Under the pieces are notes generated by a model that did no database searches, was not told where the DNA came from, and saw only the letters and a list, made by a program, of their open reading frames with translations. A DNA stretch of 64,000 nt from Pseudomonas sp. MF4836 (GTDB lineage Bacteria; Pseudomonadota; Gammaproteobacteria; Pseudomonadales; Pseudomonadaceae): contig NZ_MVOL01000007.1 in the NCBI RefSeq assembly GCF_002018875.1, positions 186,001 to 250,000 on the forward strand. Reading direction: 5' to 3'. Shown in pieces: positions 51,376 to 60,790 of the stretch. The position numbers were made by a program, and so were the translations under genes. The number at the start of each line of letters is the position of its first letter. Positions within the stretch are counted from its first letter, which is position 1.

Positions 51376-52578
51376 TTAATTCCAGGCGTGACGGGCTGGC
51401 TTGACGCCGTTGAGCAGGAAGTTGCCGATCAGGTGGTATTTCCAGCGCGCTGGGTCATGCAGGGTGTGGGTGCGCGCGTTGCGCCAGTAACGGTCGAGGT
51501 TGTATTTGCCGAGCACCGAGCGGGTCCCGGCCAGTTCGAACAACTTGCTGCTGGCGAGCAAGGCACTTTCGGCCGACAGCACCTTGGCCTGGGCCACCAC
51601 CACCGACGCGTGAGCCACGCTGTCTTCATTGGGGTTGAGCAAGGCCTGGTCGATGGCGCGCCCGGCTTTTTCGAGGATCGCCTCGGTGCCGTGGACGCGC
51701 CATTCCAGGTCGCCGATGGCGGCGATGGTGAACGGGTCCTGCCAGCCATGGTCCAGGCCGCTGTCGATCCAGGGCCGTGACTGGCGGGCGTAGTGTTTGG
51801 TTTCTTCAAGGGCGCCGACGGCGATGCCGGTGTCCACGGCGGCCTGGATAATCTGCGAAATCGGCCCGTCGGCCGTGGGCTCATCGAAGGCGCGATGGGC
51901 CGGGATCACCGCGCTCAGCGGCACCCGTACCGCGTTCAGGGTCACGCCGCCGCTGGCGGTGGTGCGCTGGCCGAAGCCGTCCCAGCTGTCGATCACTGTC
52001 AGCCCGGGGTTGTCGCGCTCGATAAAGGCGATAAACGCCTGGTTCTGCTCATTCACCGCCACCGCCGGCACGATATGGGCGAACAGCGCGCCGGTGCAGT
52101 AGAACTTCTCGCCGTCGATCTGCGCGCTGTCACCGTCGAAGCGGATCGTGGTTTCAAAGGCCCCGGCGTTTTTGCTCTTGGCTTCGGAGAAGGCATTGCC
52201 GAAGCGAACGCCCTGCAGCACCTTGCCGAAGTAGTAGCGCTTCTGCTCTTCGCTGGCGGTTTGCAGCAGGATGTCGAGCACGCCCAGGTGGTTCTGCGGG
52301 ATCTGCCCCAGGGACGAGTCGACCGCGGAAATGATCTTGATCACTTCGGCCACCGTGACGTAGGACACCCCCGCGCCGCCGTACTCCCTGGGTATGGTGA
52401 TGCCCCACAAGCCGCTCGCGGAAAACTCGTCGAGTTCGGCGACCGGCAGGCGCCGCTCGCGATCACGCACGCTGGCATCGACCGCAAAGCGCTCGGCCAG
52501 CTCCCGGGCGATGCTGATCGCCTCGGCGTCGGTGCGAATGATATGGGCGGTTCGAGTGGGTTGGGCAGAGGCTGTCAT
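51376..52578 (-). CDS. sfnB: SfnB family sulfur acquisition oxidoreductase
   Basis: A 400-residue flavoprotein of the acyl-CoA dehydrogenase/DszC-like group. The order is an N-terminal helical domain (VAELDEFSASGLWGITIPREYGGAG), a beta domain (GNAFSEAKSKNAGAFET), then the C-terminal helical domain ending RWKYHLIGNFLLNGV. SfnB proteins help Pseudomonas use dimethyl sulfone and similar sulfur sources. Start ATG at 52578. A sigma-54-type promoter lies 66-80 bases upstream, consistent with SfnR-like control. First gene of the organosulfur block. Confidence 0.88.
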   Translation of the reverse strand: MTASAQPTRTAHIIRTDAEAISIARELAERFAVDASVRDRERRLPVAELDEFSASGLWGITIPREYGGAGVSYVTVAEVIKIISAVDSSLGQIPQNHLGVLDILLQTASEEQKRYYFGKVLQGVRFGNAFSEAKSKNAGAFETTIRFDGDSAQIDGEKFYCTGALFAHIVPAVAVNEQNQAFIAFIERDNPGLTVIDSWDGFGQRTTASGGVTLNAVRVPLSAVIPAHRAFDEPTADGPISQIIQAAVDTGIAVGALEETKHYARQSRPWIDSGLDHGWQDPFTIAAIGDLEWRVHGTEAILEKAGRAIDQALLNPNEDSVAHASVVVAQAKVLSAESALLASSKLFELAGTRSVLGKYNLDRYWRNARTHTLHDPARWKYHLIGNFLLNGVKPARHAWN

Positions 52579-52643
52579 GGGCCGACTCCAAGTCCTGGAT
52601 GAATGCGCCAGGCCCGTGGCGGACCTGTGTTTCAGGACTTATT

Positions 52644-52657
52644 GCAGAAGTCGTGCC
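52644..52657 (-). promoter_or_regulatory. Sigma-54 (-24/-12) promoter of sfnB
   Basis: Minus strand GGCACGACTTCTGC: GG (52657-52656), exactly ten bases, GC (52645-52644). It matches TGGCACG-N4-TTGC except for two positions. Predicted start about 52632, giving a 54-base leader. Confidence 0.65.
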
Positions 52658-52740
52658 GAAGTTTAAAAGCCTTGTTTATCAGCCTCTTAATCAACAATCA
52701 GAGAACTGGCATCAATTCAAAACAGGCAAAGTGTTCAAGC

Positions 52741-52760
52741 ACTGTTGGCTGGCCAACAGT
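52741..52760. promoter_or_regulatory. 20-bp palindrome, candidate enhancer site
   Basis: ACTGTTGGCTGGCCAACAGT: perfect 9-bp arms around TG. Its centre is about 118 bases upstream of the predicted sfnB start, the distance typical of sigma-54 activator sites. A terminator for the gene ending at 52776 is the alternative, but there is no T-run. Confidence 0.5.
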
Positions 52761-52775
52761 TGCCCTGGCGTCAGT

Positions 52776-53351
52776 TCAGACCACCACATTGCGCACGAAG
52801 CGCGTGGCCAGCGGGCCGTCATTGCGATAGGCATGGGGCACGTGGCTGGCGAACATGAAGAACTCGCCGGTCTCGATCCGCCGCTCCGTATCACCCAGCA
52901 CCAGGGTCAGGCAGCCTTCGAACACATAGATCTGTTCGCTCCAGCCTTCGGCATCGCATTGCGACTGATAGAGCTCGCCCGGCTCCAGACGCCACTCCCA
53001 GAGTTCCACCTCGCGGGTGGCCACGGCCTTGGCCAGCAACATCGCCGTGCTGCCGGGGATGGTCCCGGCCCAGGCCAGCTCATTGATACGGCTGGGGTCG
53101 CGCACTTCCGGGGCCTGGATCAGGTCGCTGAACGCGACCCCCAGGGCCGCGGCCACCCGGTCGAGGGTGCCCAGGCTGACGTTTTTCTCGCCAGCCTCTA
53201 TGGCCACCAGCATCCGCCGGCTGACATCGGACTGTTCCGCGAGGACGCTCTGGCTCAGCCCGGCGGCGTGGCGCAGGCGGCGCACATTGAGGCTGACATG
53301 TTGCAGGACCGAAGCCCGCTGGCCGGATTCTTTGTGCACTATATTGCTCAC
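52776..53351 (-). CDS. XRE family regulator with C-terminal cupin domain
   Basis: A 191-residue regulator. The N-terminal Cro/CI-type helix-turn-helix (NVRRLRHAAGLSQSVLAEQSDVSRRMLVAIEAGEKNVSLGTLDRVA) is followed by a cupin (YVFEGCLTLVLGDTERRIETGEFFMFASHVPHAYRN). Such proteins usually bind a small ligand in the cupin. The GTG at 53351 gives the start; the ribosome site is weak. Divergent from the EamA exporter, with a palindrome in the 72-base gap. Confidence 0.88.
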   Translation of the reverse strand: MSNIVHKESGQRASVLQHVSLNVRRLRHAAGLSQSVLAEQSDVSRRMLVAIEAGEKNVSLGTLDRVAAALGVAFSDLIQAPEVRDPSRINELAWAGTIPGSTAMLLAKAVATREVELWEWRLEPGELYQSQCDAEGWSEQIYVFEGCLTLVLGDTERRIETGEFFMFASHVPHAYRNDGPLATRFVRNVVV

Positions 53352-53364
53352 TTAGAAGGATTGC

Positions 53365-53376
53365 GCAGTATACTGC
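53365..53376. promoter_or_regulatory. Palindrome GCAGTATACTGC, candidate XRE operator
   Basis: A perfect 12-bp palindrome in the gap between the divergent XRE-cupin and EamA genes, where autoregulation and exporter control would be expected. TATACT inside it can also be a -10 element. Confidence 0.45.
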
Positions 53377-53423
53377 CCGCATTTCGGCGCATTGTGCGTT
53401 CCACTCCCCCTGTACGCAAGGTC

Positions 53424-54362
53424 ATGACTCCGGTGAACTCCCGCAAAACCTTCCTCAAGCTGAGCAAAGCCGAATGCGTGCTGGTGCTGATCACCATGAT
53501 CTGGGGCGGCACCTTCCTGATGGTGCAGCACGCCATGACCGTGAGCGGGCCAATGTTTTTCGTCGGCCTGCGCTTTGCCGCCGGCGCAATCATCGTCGCG
53601 CTGTTTTCGGCCCGCAGCCTGCGGGGCCTGACCTGGTTCGAACTCAAGGCCGGGACTTTCATCGGCACCGCGATCATGCTCGGCTACGGCCTGCAAACCA
53701 TCGGCCTGCAGACCATTCCCAGCAGCCAGTCGGCCTTTATCACCGCGCTCTACGTGCCCTTTGTACCGCTGCTGCAATGGCTGTTCATGGGCAAGCGCCC
53801 GGGGCTGATGCCGAGCATCGGCATCATGCTGGCCTTTACCGGGCTGATGCTGCTGTCGGGGCCCAACGGCGCTTCGCTGGATTTCAGCCCCGGGGAAATC
53901 GCCACCCTGATCAGCACCGTGGCCATTGCCGCAGAAATCATCCTGATCAGCAGCTACGCCGGCCAGGTCGATGTGCGCCGGGTCACCGTGGTGCAACTGG
54001 CGGCGACCTCATTGCTGGCGTTCCTGATGGTGGTGCCGACCCAGGAAAGCCTGCCGTCGTTTTCCTGGCTGCTGCTGGCCAGCGCCCTGGGCCTGGGCGC
54101 CGCCAGTGCGGCGATCCAGGTGGCGATGAACTGGGCGCAGAAAAGCGTCTCGCCGACCCGCGCCACCCTGATCTACGCCGGCGAACCGGTCTGGGCCGGG
54201 CTGGTCGGACGCATCGCCGGCGAACGGCTGCCGGCCCTGGCCCTGGTCGGTGGTGCGCTGATCGTGGCGGCGGTGATCATCAGCGAGCTGAAAACCAGGG
54301 GCCGTGCCGAACCGGTGCCTGAGGCGGATGAGCAAGAGCAGACGCTGGAATCCCGCCAGTAA
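53424..54362 (+). CDS. EamA/DMT family transporter
   Basis: A 312-residue drug/metabolite exporter with ten helices in two EamA repeats (ECVLVLITMIWGGTFLMVQHA, then ATLISTVAIAAEIILISSYAG) and the conserved Pro/Gly of SPTRATLIYAGEPVWAGLVG. A charged tail follows. The ATG at 53424 is chosen; upstream in-frame sequence runs through the divergent promoter. Probably controlled by the XRE-cupin regulator. Substrate unknown. Confidence 0.9.
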   Translation: MTPVNSRKTFLKLSKAECVLVLITMIWGGTFLMVQHAMTVSGPMFFVGLRFAAGAIIVALFSARSLRGLTWFELKAGTFIGTAIMLGYGLQTIGLQTIPSSQSAFITALYVPFVPLLQWLFMGKRPGLMPSIGIMLAFTGLMLLSGPNGASLDFSPGEIATLISTVAIAAEIILISSYAGQVDVRRVTVVQLAATSLLAFLMVVPTQESLPSFSWLLLASALGLGAASAAIQVAMNWAQKSVSPTRATLIYAGEPVWAGLVGRIAGERLPALALVGGALIVAAVIISELKTRGRAEPVPEADEQEQTLESRQ

Positions 54363-54370
54363 GCACCAGG

Positions 54371-54844
54371 CTACTTGGGCAGGGAGCGCAGGATGGCGGT
54401 CAGGTCCTGGCGCGTGACCTGGCCGGCGCGCACGGCCTGGACGATATCGTCGCGGGTCATCGGGGGGCGCGGGATGGGTGCGTCCGGGTTGTCCAGATCA
54501 ACGTTGTACAGCCAGGTGGGCGCCCCCAGAGTGGGGCCGTGTTCCAGGTCCGCCGGCACCTCTTCATGGGCAAACGCGCCCTTGTGATAGAAGTACGCCA
54601 GGTAGCGGACGTGCCCTTCGGCAAAGCCGGTGTCCAGAAACAGCAGCGTGCCCGGCGGCAGCGCATACACGTTGTCATCCTCCAGGGGCCCTTCGATCAG
54701 CAAGGGTTCAAGGGTCTTGATCTTCCGCATCCCCATGCTCGGCGAACTGGCGATAAAGCCGAACCACAGGTTGACGAGCAACCCCAGGATGATGACCAGC
54801 AGCACGATGATCAGGGTCTTGTGGCGCAAGGTAGTGGAAGTCAT
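54371..54844 (-). CDS. Small membrane-anchored protein, unknown function
   Basis: A 157-residue protein with one N-terminal helix (TLIIVLLVIILGLLVNLWFG) and a mainly polar rest. The C-terminal PMTRDDIVQAVRAGQVTRQDLTAILRSLPK may form a helical hairpin. No family was recognised. Start ATG at 54844. Convergent with the EamA gene, and divergent from mrpA. Confidence 0.72.
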   Translation of the reverse strand: MTSTTLRHKTLIIVLLVIILGLLVNLWFGFIASSPSMGMRKIKTLEPLLIEGPLEDDNVYALPPGTLLFLDTGFAEGHVRYLAYFYHKGAFAHEEVPADLEHGPTLGAPTWLYNVDLDNPDAPIPRPPMTRDDIVQAVRAGQVTRQDLTAILRSLPK

Positions 54845-55088
54845 GGGGAGTCTGCAGGGTCCTTTGCAAGCCAGGGGTCGGCGCGGGCGCCACAATAACA
54901 TTTGGCGATGGCCGCAGGTCACTGGCGGTGTCGGGTAAATGGCCACGGTTTTTGGGCAGGTGTCGGGTTTGTCCCCTACTTTGAAACCTGATGTAACTAG
55001 TTTTGTAGGATCCTGGCACAGCTTGACGTTTGGTGATCCGGGGTCCGGCACGTATCATTCGTCAGAATTCTCCGCAGATTAGAAGCCT

Positions 55089-58004
55089 ATGTCCCTGATA
55101 GTTCTATTGCTTCTACCTTTTATTGGAAGCTGTGTAGCGGCCTTGTTGCCGCACAACGCACGTAACACCGAATCCCTGTTGGCCGGCCTTGTTGCCTTGG
55201 CCGGGACCATTCAAGTAGCCCTTTTATATCCCCAGATCGCCCATGGCGGCGTGATCCGCGAGGAGTTCATGTGGCTGCCCAGCCTGGGCCTGAACTTCGT
55301 CCTGCGCATGGACGGCTTTGCCTGGCTGTTCTCCATTCTGGTATTGGGCATCGGCACCCTGGTGTCGCTGTACGCCCGTTACTACATGTCGCCGGAAGAC
55401 CCGGTGCCGCGCTTCTTTGCGTTTTTCCTGGCGTTCATGGGCGCCATGCTGGGCCTGGTGATTTCCGGCAACCTGATCCAGATCGTGTTCTTCTGGGAAC
55501 TGACCAGCCTCTTCTCGTTCCTGCTGATCGGCTATTGGCACCACCGCTCCGACGCCCGCCGTGGCGCCTACATGGCGCTGATGGTGACCGGAGCGGGCGG
55601 CTTGTGCCTGCTGGCGGGGGTCATGCTGCTCGGCCATGTCGTCGGCAGCTACGACCTGGATCAGGTACTGGCCGCCGGCGACCTGATTCGGGCCCATGCC
55701 CTGTACCCCATCCTATTGCCGCTTATCCTGATCGGCGCTCTGAGCAAAAGCGCGCAATTCCCCTTCCACTTCTGGCTGCCCCACGCCATGGCCGCACCGA
55801 CCCCGGTCTCGGCCTACTTGCACTCCGCGACCATGGTCAAGGCCGGGGTGTTCCTGCTGGCTCGGCTCTGGCCCGCGCTTTCCGGCAGTGAAGAATGGTT
55901 CTGGATCGTCGGCGGCGCCGGTGCCTGCACCCTGGTGCTGGGCGCGTATTGCGCGATGTTCCAGAACGATCTCAAGGGCCTGCTGGCCTACTCCACCATC
56001 AGCCACCTGGGCCTGATCACCCTGCTGCTGGGCCTGAACAGCCCGCTGGCCGCCGTGGCGGCGGTGTTCCACATCCTTAACCACGCCACCTTCAAGGCCT
56101 CGCTGTTCATGGCCGCCGGGATCATCGACCACGAGAGCGGCACGCGGGATATCCGCAAGCTCAACGGCCTGGTCAAGCTGATGCCGTTCACCGCGACCCT
56201 GGCCATGGTGGCCAGCGCCTCCATGGCCGGTGTACCGCTGCTCAACGGTTTCCTGTCCAAGGAAATGTTCTTCGCCGAAACCGTGTTCATCAACTCCACC
56301 GCCTGGGTCGAAGCCGCCCTGCCGGTGATCGCCACCATCGCCGGGACCTTCAGCGTCGCCTATGCCCTGCGCTTTACCGTCGACGTGTTCTTCGGCGAGC
56401 CGGCCACCGACCTGCCCCACACCCCGCACGAGCCGCCGCGCTGGATGCGCGCGCCGGTGGAGCTGCTGGTGTTCACCTGCCTGCTGGTGGGGATTTTCCC
56501 GGCGCAGATCGTCGGTCCGCTGCTGGCCGCTGCGGCCTTGCCGGTGGTGGGCGGGGTCCTGCCCGAGTACAGCCTGGCAATCTGGCACGGCCTGAATGCG
56601 CCGATGATCATGAGCCTGATCGCCATGTCCGGCGGCATCGTGCTTTACCTGCTGCTGCGCAAGCAGCTGCACCTGGGACGCTTCGCCTACCCGCCGCTGA
56701 CCGGCGCGCTCAACGGCAAGCGCCTGTTCGAACGCAGCCTGGTGAGCATGATGCGCCTGGCCCGACGCCTGGAGCGGTGGATCAGCACCCGGCGCCTGCA
56801 GACCCAATTGTTCCTGCTGGTTTTGACCGCCGTGCTGCTGGGCCTGATCCCGATGCTCAACAGCAGCCTGACCTGGGGCGACCGGCCGAAGATCCCGGGC
56901 TCGATCGTGTTCGTCACCCTGTGGCTGCTGGCAATTGCCTGCGCCCTGGGCGCCGCCTGGCAAGCCAAGTATCACCGGCTGGCGGCCCTGACCATGGTCA
57001 GCGTCTGCGGTCTGATGACCTGCGTGACCTTCGTCTGGTTCTCGGCGCCGGACCTGGCCCTGACTCAACTGGTGGTCGAAGTGGTGACCACGGTCCTGAT
57101 CCTGCTCGGCCTGCGCTGGCTGCCGCGGCGGATCGAAGACGTCTCGCCACTGCCCAGCAGCGTGCCCAAGGCGCGCATCCGTCGCCTGCGCGACCTGGCG
57201 CTGTCGACCGCCGTCGGCCTCGGCATGGCGGTGCTCTCCTACGCCATGCTGACGCGCCAGACACCGAATGACATTTCCTCGTTCTACCTCAGCCGCGCCT
57301 TGCCCGAGGGCGGTGGCAGCAATGTGGTGAACGTGATGCTGGTGGACTTCCGGGGCTTCGACACCCTGGGTGAAATCACCGTGCTGGTAGCCGTGGCCCT
57401 GACCGTGTTCGCCCTGCTGCGACGCTTCCGCCCGCCCAAGGAAAGCATGCAACTGCCGGCCCAGCAGCGCCTGCTGGCACCGGACGTGGTCACCGATCTG
57501 GTCAACCCGCGCCAGGCCAGCGATACCGCCCTGGGCTTCATGATGGTGCCGGCGGTGCTGGTGCGCCTGCTGCTGCCGGTGGCCCTGGTGGTGTCGTTCT
57601 ACCTGTTCATGCGCGGGCACAATCAGCCGGGCGGCGGTTTCGTCGCCGGCCTGGTGATGTCGGTGGCGTTCATCCTGCAATACATGGTCGCCGGCACCCA
57701 ATGGGTCGAGGCACAGATGAGCCTGCGACCGTTGCGCTGGATGGGCACCGGGCTGCTGTTCGCCACGGTTACCGGCCTCGGGGCCATGGCCTTCGGTTAT
57801 CCGTTCCTGACCACCCATACCCTGCACCTGAGCGTGCCGGTACTGGGTGATATCCATATCGCCAGCGCGCTGTTCTTCGACATCGGGGTCTACGCGGTGG
57901 TGGTCGGTTCGACCCTGCTGATCCTCACTGCCCTGGCGCACCAATCGGTGCGGGCCCACAAGCCGAACCAGATCAAAGCCCTGCCCAAGCCTGGAGCCGC
58001 CTGA
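55089..58004 (+). CDS. mrpA: Monovalent cation/H+ antiporter subunit A (fused A/B)
   Basis: A 971-residue MrpA/ShaA/PhaA-type subunit. The NuoL-like core contains the conserved Glu and Lys helices (VFFWELTSLFSFLLIGYWHH, ALSKSAQFPFHFWLPHAM); the C-terminal MrpB-like part has NQPGGGFVAGLVMS (residues ~840-853). The fusion explains why no mrpB is present. It works as part of the multi-subunit Na+(K+)/H+ antiporter for pH and Na+ tolerance. ATG at 55089 begins MSLIVLLLLPFIGS. First gene of a six-gene operon. A CCTAC/GTAGG inverted repeat lies upstream. Confidence 0.94.
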   Translation: MSLIVLLLLPFIGSCVAALLPHNARNTESLLAGLVALAGTIQVALLYPQIAHGGVIREEFMWLPSLGLNFVLRMDGFAWLFSILVLGIGTLVSLYARYYMSPEDPVPRFFAFFLAFMGAMLGLVISGNLIQIVFFWELTSLFSFLLIGYWHHRSDARRGAYMALMVTGAGGLCLLAGVMLLGHVVGSYDLDQVLAAGDLIRAHALYPILLPLILIGALSKSAQFPFHFWLPHAMAAPTPVSAYLHSATMVKAGVFLLARLWPALSGSEEWFWIVGGAGACTLVLGAYCAMFQNDLKGLLAYSTISHLGLITLLLGLNSPLAAVAAVFHILNHATFKASLFMAAGIIDHESGTRDIRKLNGLVKLMPFTATLAMVASASMAGVPLLNGFLSKEMFFAETVFINSTAWVEAALPVIATIAGTFSVAYALRFTVDVFFGEPATDLPHTPHEPPRWMRAPVELLVFTCLLVGIFPAQIVGPLLAAAALPVVGGVLPEYSLAIWHGLNAPMIMSLIAMSGGIVLYLLLRKQLHLGRFAYPPLTGALNGKRLFERSLVSMMRLARRLERWISTRRLQTQLFLLVLTAVLLGLIPMLNSSLTWGDRPKIPGSIVFVTLWLLAIACALGAAWQAKYHRLAALTMVSVCGLMTCVTFVWFSAPDLALTQLVVEVVTTVLILLGLRWLPRRIEDVSPLPSSVPKARIRRLRDLALSTAVGLGMAVLSYAMLTRQTPNDISSFYLSRALPEGGGSNVVNVMLVDFRGFDTLGEITVLVAVALTVFALLRRFRPPKESMQLPAQQRLLAPDVVTDLVNPRQASDTALGFMMVPAVLVRLLLPVALVVSFYLFMRGHNQPGGGFVAGLVMSVAFILQYMVAGTQWVEAQMSLRPLRWMGTGLLFATVTGLGAMAFGYPFLTTHTLHLSVPVLGDIHIASALFFDIGVYAVVVGSTLLILTALAHQSVRAHKPNQIKALPKPGAA

Positions 58005-58348
58005 TGGAAGAAGTCATCGCAATCGCCATCGGCGTCCTGGCCGCCTCCGGAGTCTGGCTGGTACTGCGCCCGCGGACCTTCCAGGTGGTGATGGGCCTGT
58101 GCCTGCTGTCCTACGGGGTCAACCTGTTTATCTTCAGCATGGGCAGCCTGTTCATCGGCAAGGAGCCGATCATCAAGGACGGCGTGCCCCAGGACCTGCT
58201 GCACTACACCGACCCGCTGCCCCAGGCGCTGGTCCTCACCGCTATCGTCATCAGTTTCGCCATGACCGCGCTGTTCCTGGTGGTGCTCCTGGCGTCGCGA
58301 GGCCTGACCGGCACCGACCACGTGGATGGCCGGGAGCCTAAAGAATGA
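58004..58348 (+). CDS. mrpC: Monovalent cation/H+ antiporter subunit C
   Basis: A 114-residue NuoK-like subunit: three helices, starting LAASGVWLVLRPRTFQVVMGLCLLSYGVNLFIFSMG, the MrpC hallmark. The ATG overlaps the mrpA stop by one base (TGATG). Confidence 0.94.
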   Translation: MEEVIAIAIGVLAASGVWLVLRPRTFQVVMGLCLLSYGVNLFIFSMGSLFIGKEPIIKDGVPQDLLHYTDPLPQALVLTAIVISFAMTALFLVVLLASRGLTGTDHVDGREPKE

Positions 58349-60030
58349 ACCTGATGCCGCACCTGATAGCCGCCCCCATCCTGCTGCCGTTGCTGACGGC
58401 CGCGATCATGCTGATGCTTGGCGAGAAACATCGCCCGCTCAAGGCCCGGATCAACCTGTTTTCAAGCATGGTCGGCCTAGGTGTTTCCGTGCTCCTGCTG
58501 TACTGGACCCAGCAACAAGGCGTGCCCGGCTCGATCGGCGTGTACCTGCCGGGCAACTGGCAGGTGCCGTTCGGCATCGTGCTGGTGGTCGATCGCCTGT
58601 CAGCACTGATGCTGGTGCTGACCGGAATCATCGGCGTCAGCGCCCTGCTGTTCGCCATGGCTCGCTGGGACCGCGCCGGGGCCAGCTTCCACGCACTGTT
58701 TCAGATCCAGCTGATGGGCCTCTACGGGGCCTTCCTGACCGCCGACCTGTTCAACCTGTTCGTGTTTTTCGAAGTGCTGCTGGCGGCCTCCTACGGCTTG
58801 ATGCTGCACGGTTCGGGGCGCGCCCGGGTCTCGTCGGGCTTGCACTACATCGCGATCAACCTCCTGGCGTCGTCGCTGTTCCTGATCGGCGCGGCGTTGA
58901 TCTACGGCGTCACCGGAACCCTGAACATGGCCGACCTGGCGCTGAAGATCCCGCTGGTGCCGGAGGCCGACCGTGGCCTGCTGCATGCCGGCGCGGCAAT
59001 CCTCGCCACCGCGTTCCTGGCCAAGGCCGGGATGTGGCCGCTGAACTTCTGGCTGGTGCCGGCCTACTCCTCGGCCAGCGCGCCGGTGGCGGCGATGTTC
59101 GCGATCATGACCAAGGTCGGCGTCTACACCCTGCTGCGCCTGTGGACCCTGCTGTTTTCCGGGCAGGCCGGCGCGTCGGCCTACTTTGGCGGCGAGTGGC
59201 TGATCTACGGCGGCATGGCGACAATTGCCTGCGCGGCCCTGGCGATTCTCGCCGCCCAGCGCCTGGAGCGCATGGCCAGCCTGAGCATCCTGGTCTCGGC
59301 CGGGATCCTGCTGTCGGCCGTAGGGTTCGCCCAGCCACAATTGATCGCCGGGGCGCTGGTGTACCTGGTCAGCTCCACCCTGGCCCTGAGTGCGCTGTTC
59401 CTGCTGGCGGAGTTGATCGAACGCTCGCGTTCGGCCAATGAAATCCCCCTGGAGGATGAAGTCGAAGTCCTGCCACGACCGCTGGAATCCCTGCAACCGC
59501 CCCGGGGCACCAACCTCGATGACGAGCAAAAAGCCGTGGTCGGCCAGGTCATCCCCTGGACCATGGCCTTCCTCGGCCTGAGCTTTATCGCCTGCGCCCT
59601 GCTGATTATCGGCATGCCGCCACTGTCGGGGTTTATCGGCAAGCTGAGCCTGATCAGCGCCCTGCTCAACCCGCAAGGCCTGGGCGTTGCCAGCGAGCAG
59701 CCGATCAGCCTCGCGGCCTGGGGCTTGCTGGCGTTGCTGATTCTCTCGGGGCTGGCCTCGCTGATCGCCTTTTCGCGGGTTGGCATCCAGCGCTTCTGGA
59801 CTCCCGAGGAGCGGCCTTCGCCCCTGCTGCGTCGTTTTGAATGCGTGCCGATCATCGCCCTGCTGGGGCTGAGCGTGCTGCTGACGTTCAAGGCCGAGCC
59901 GTTGCTGCGCTTCACCCAGGCCACCGCCGACAGCCTCAACAACCCGCAGCAATACGTGATGGCGGTGCTGGGCACCCGCGCCGTGCCCAGCCCTGAAGCC
60001 CGAGCCGCAGCGCTGGAGGTGCAGCCATGA
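58345..60030 (+). CDS. mrpD: Monovalent cation/H+ antiporter subunit D
   Basis: A 561-residue NuoM/N-like antiporter subunit. The conserved Glu and Lys helices (FVFFEVLLAASYGLMLH, FLAKAGMWPLNFWLVPAY) are present. It overlaps mrpC by four bases. A variable polar loop between about residues 350 and 400 carries acidic residues. Confidence 0.94.
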   Translation: MNLMPHLIAAPILLPLLTAAIMLMLGEKHRPLKARINLFSSMVGLGVSVLLLYWTQQQGVPGSIGVYLPGNWQVPFGIVLVVDRLSALMLVLTGIIGVSALLFAMARWDRAGASFHALFQIQLMGLYGAFLTADLFNLFVFFEVLLAASYGLMLHGSGRARVSSGLHYIAINLLASSLFLIGAALIYGVTGTLNMADLALKIPLVPEADRGLLHAGAAILATAFLAKAGMWPLNFWLVPAYSSASAPVAAMFAIMTKVGVYTLLRLWTLLFSGQAGASAYFGGEWLIYGGMATIACAALAILAAQRLERMASLSILVSAGILLSAVGFAQPQLIAGALVYLVSSTLALSALFLLAELIERSRSANEIPLEDEVEVLPRPLESLQPPRGTNLDDEQKAVVGQVIPWTMAFLGLSFIACALLIIGMPPLSGFIGKLSLISALLNPQGLGVASEQPISLAAWGLLALLILSGLASLIAFSRVGIQRFWTPEERPSPLLRRFECVPIIALLGLSVLLTFKAEPLLRFTQATADSLNNPQQYVMAVLGTRAVPSPEARAAALEVQP

Positions 60031-60515
60031 AGCGCATCTTCCCCGCCCCCTGGCTGTCCCTGGCGCTGTGGCTGCTGTGGCTGCTGCTCAACCTGTCCCT
60101 GAGTCCGGGCAACCTGTTGCTGGGGGCGATCCTGGGTTTCGCCGCCCCCCTGCTGATGCGCCCGTTGCGGCCATTGCCAATCCGCATTCGCCGGCCCATG
60201 ACCATCCTGCGCCTGTTCCTGCTGGTGGGCCGCGATGTGGTGCTGTCCAACCTGGCGGTGGCCTGGAGCGTGCTGAATGCCGGACGCCGGCCGCCACGCT
60301 CGAAGTTCGTCAAGATCCCCCTGGACCTGCGCGATGCCAACGGCCTGGCGGCGCTGTCGACCATCACCACGGTGGTGCCGGGCACGGTCTGGTCGGAATT
60401 GTCCCTGGACCGCAGCATCCTGCTGCTGCACGTGTTCGATCTGGACGACGAAGAGCAATTCATCGAGCACTTCAAGACCGCCTATGAGCGGCCACTGATG
60501 GAGATCTTCGAATGA
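60027..60515 (+). CDS. mrpE: Monovalent cation/H+ antiporter subunit E
   Basis: A 162-residue MrpE: helices near the N-terminus (WLSLALWLLWLLLNLSLSPGN), then FVKIPLDLRDANGLAALSTITTVVPGTVW, the family core, and an LHVFDLDDEEQFIEHFK tail. Overlaps mrpD by four bases. Confidence 0.93.
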   Translation: MKRIFPAPWLSLALWLLWLLLNLSLSPGNLLLGAILGFAAPLLMRPLRPLPIRIRRPMTILRLFLLVGRDVVLSNLAVAWSVLNAGRRPPRSKFVKIPLDLRDANGLAALSTITTVVPGTVWSELSLDRSILLLHVFDLDDEEQFIEHFKTAYERPLMEIFE

Positions 60516-60790
60516 GCGCCCTCCTCTCCAATGCAATCCTGCTCAGCCTGTTCCTGTTTTCGGTGGCCATGGTCCTGACCCTGGTCCGTCTGTTCAAGGG
60601 CCCTTCGGCCCAGGACCGGGTCCTGGCCCTGGACTACCTGTACATCCTGGCGATGCTGATGATGCTGGTGCTGGGCATTCGCTACGCCAGTGATACCTAC
60701 TTCGAGGCGGCGCTGCTGATTGCGCTGCTCGGGTTTGTCGGCTCCTTCGCCCTGGCGAAATTCCTTCTGCGTGGCGAGGTGATCGAATGA
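60512..60790 (+). CDS. mrpF: Monovalent cation/H+ antiporter subunit F
   Basis: A 92-residue, three-helix MrpF with the conserved RLFKGPSAQDRVLALD loop and Asp. Overlaps mrpE by four bases. Confidence 0.93.
   Translation: MSALLSNAILLSLFLFSVAMVLTLVRLFKGPSAQDRVLALDYLYILAMLMMLVLGIRYASDTYFEAALLIALLGFVGSFALAKFLLRGEVIE

Noticed and set aside
55713..57959. 748-codon open frame opposite mrpA
   Set aside because: Gln/His/Gly-rich shadow; mrpA is unmistakable.
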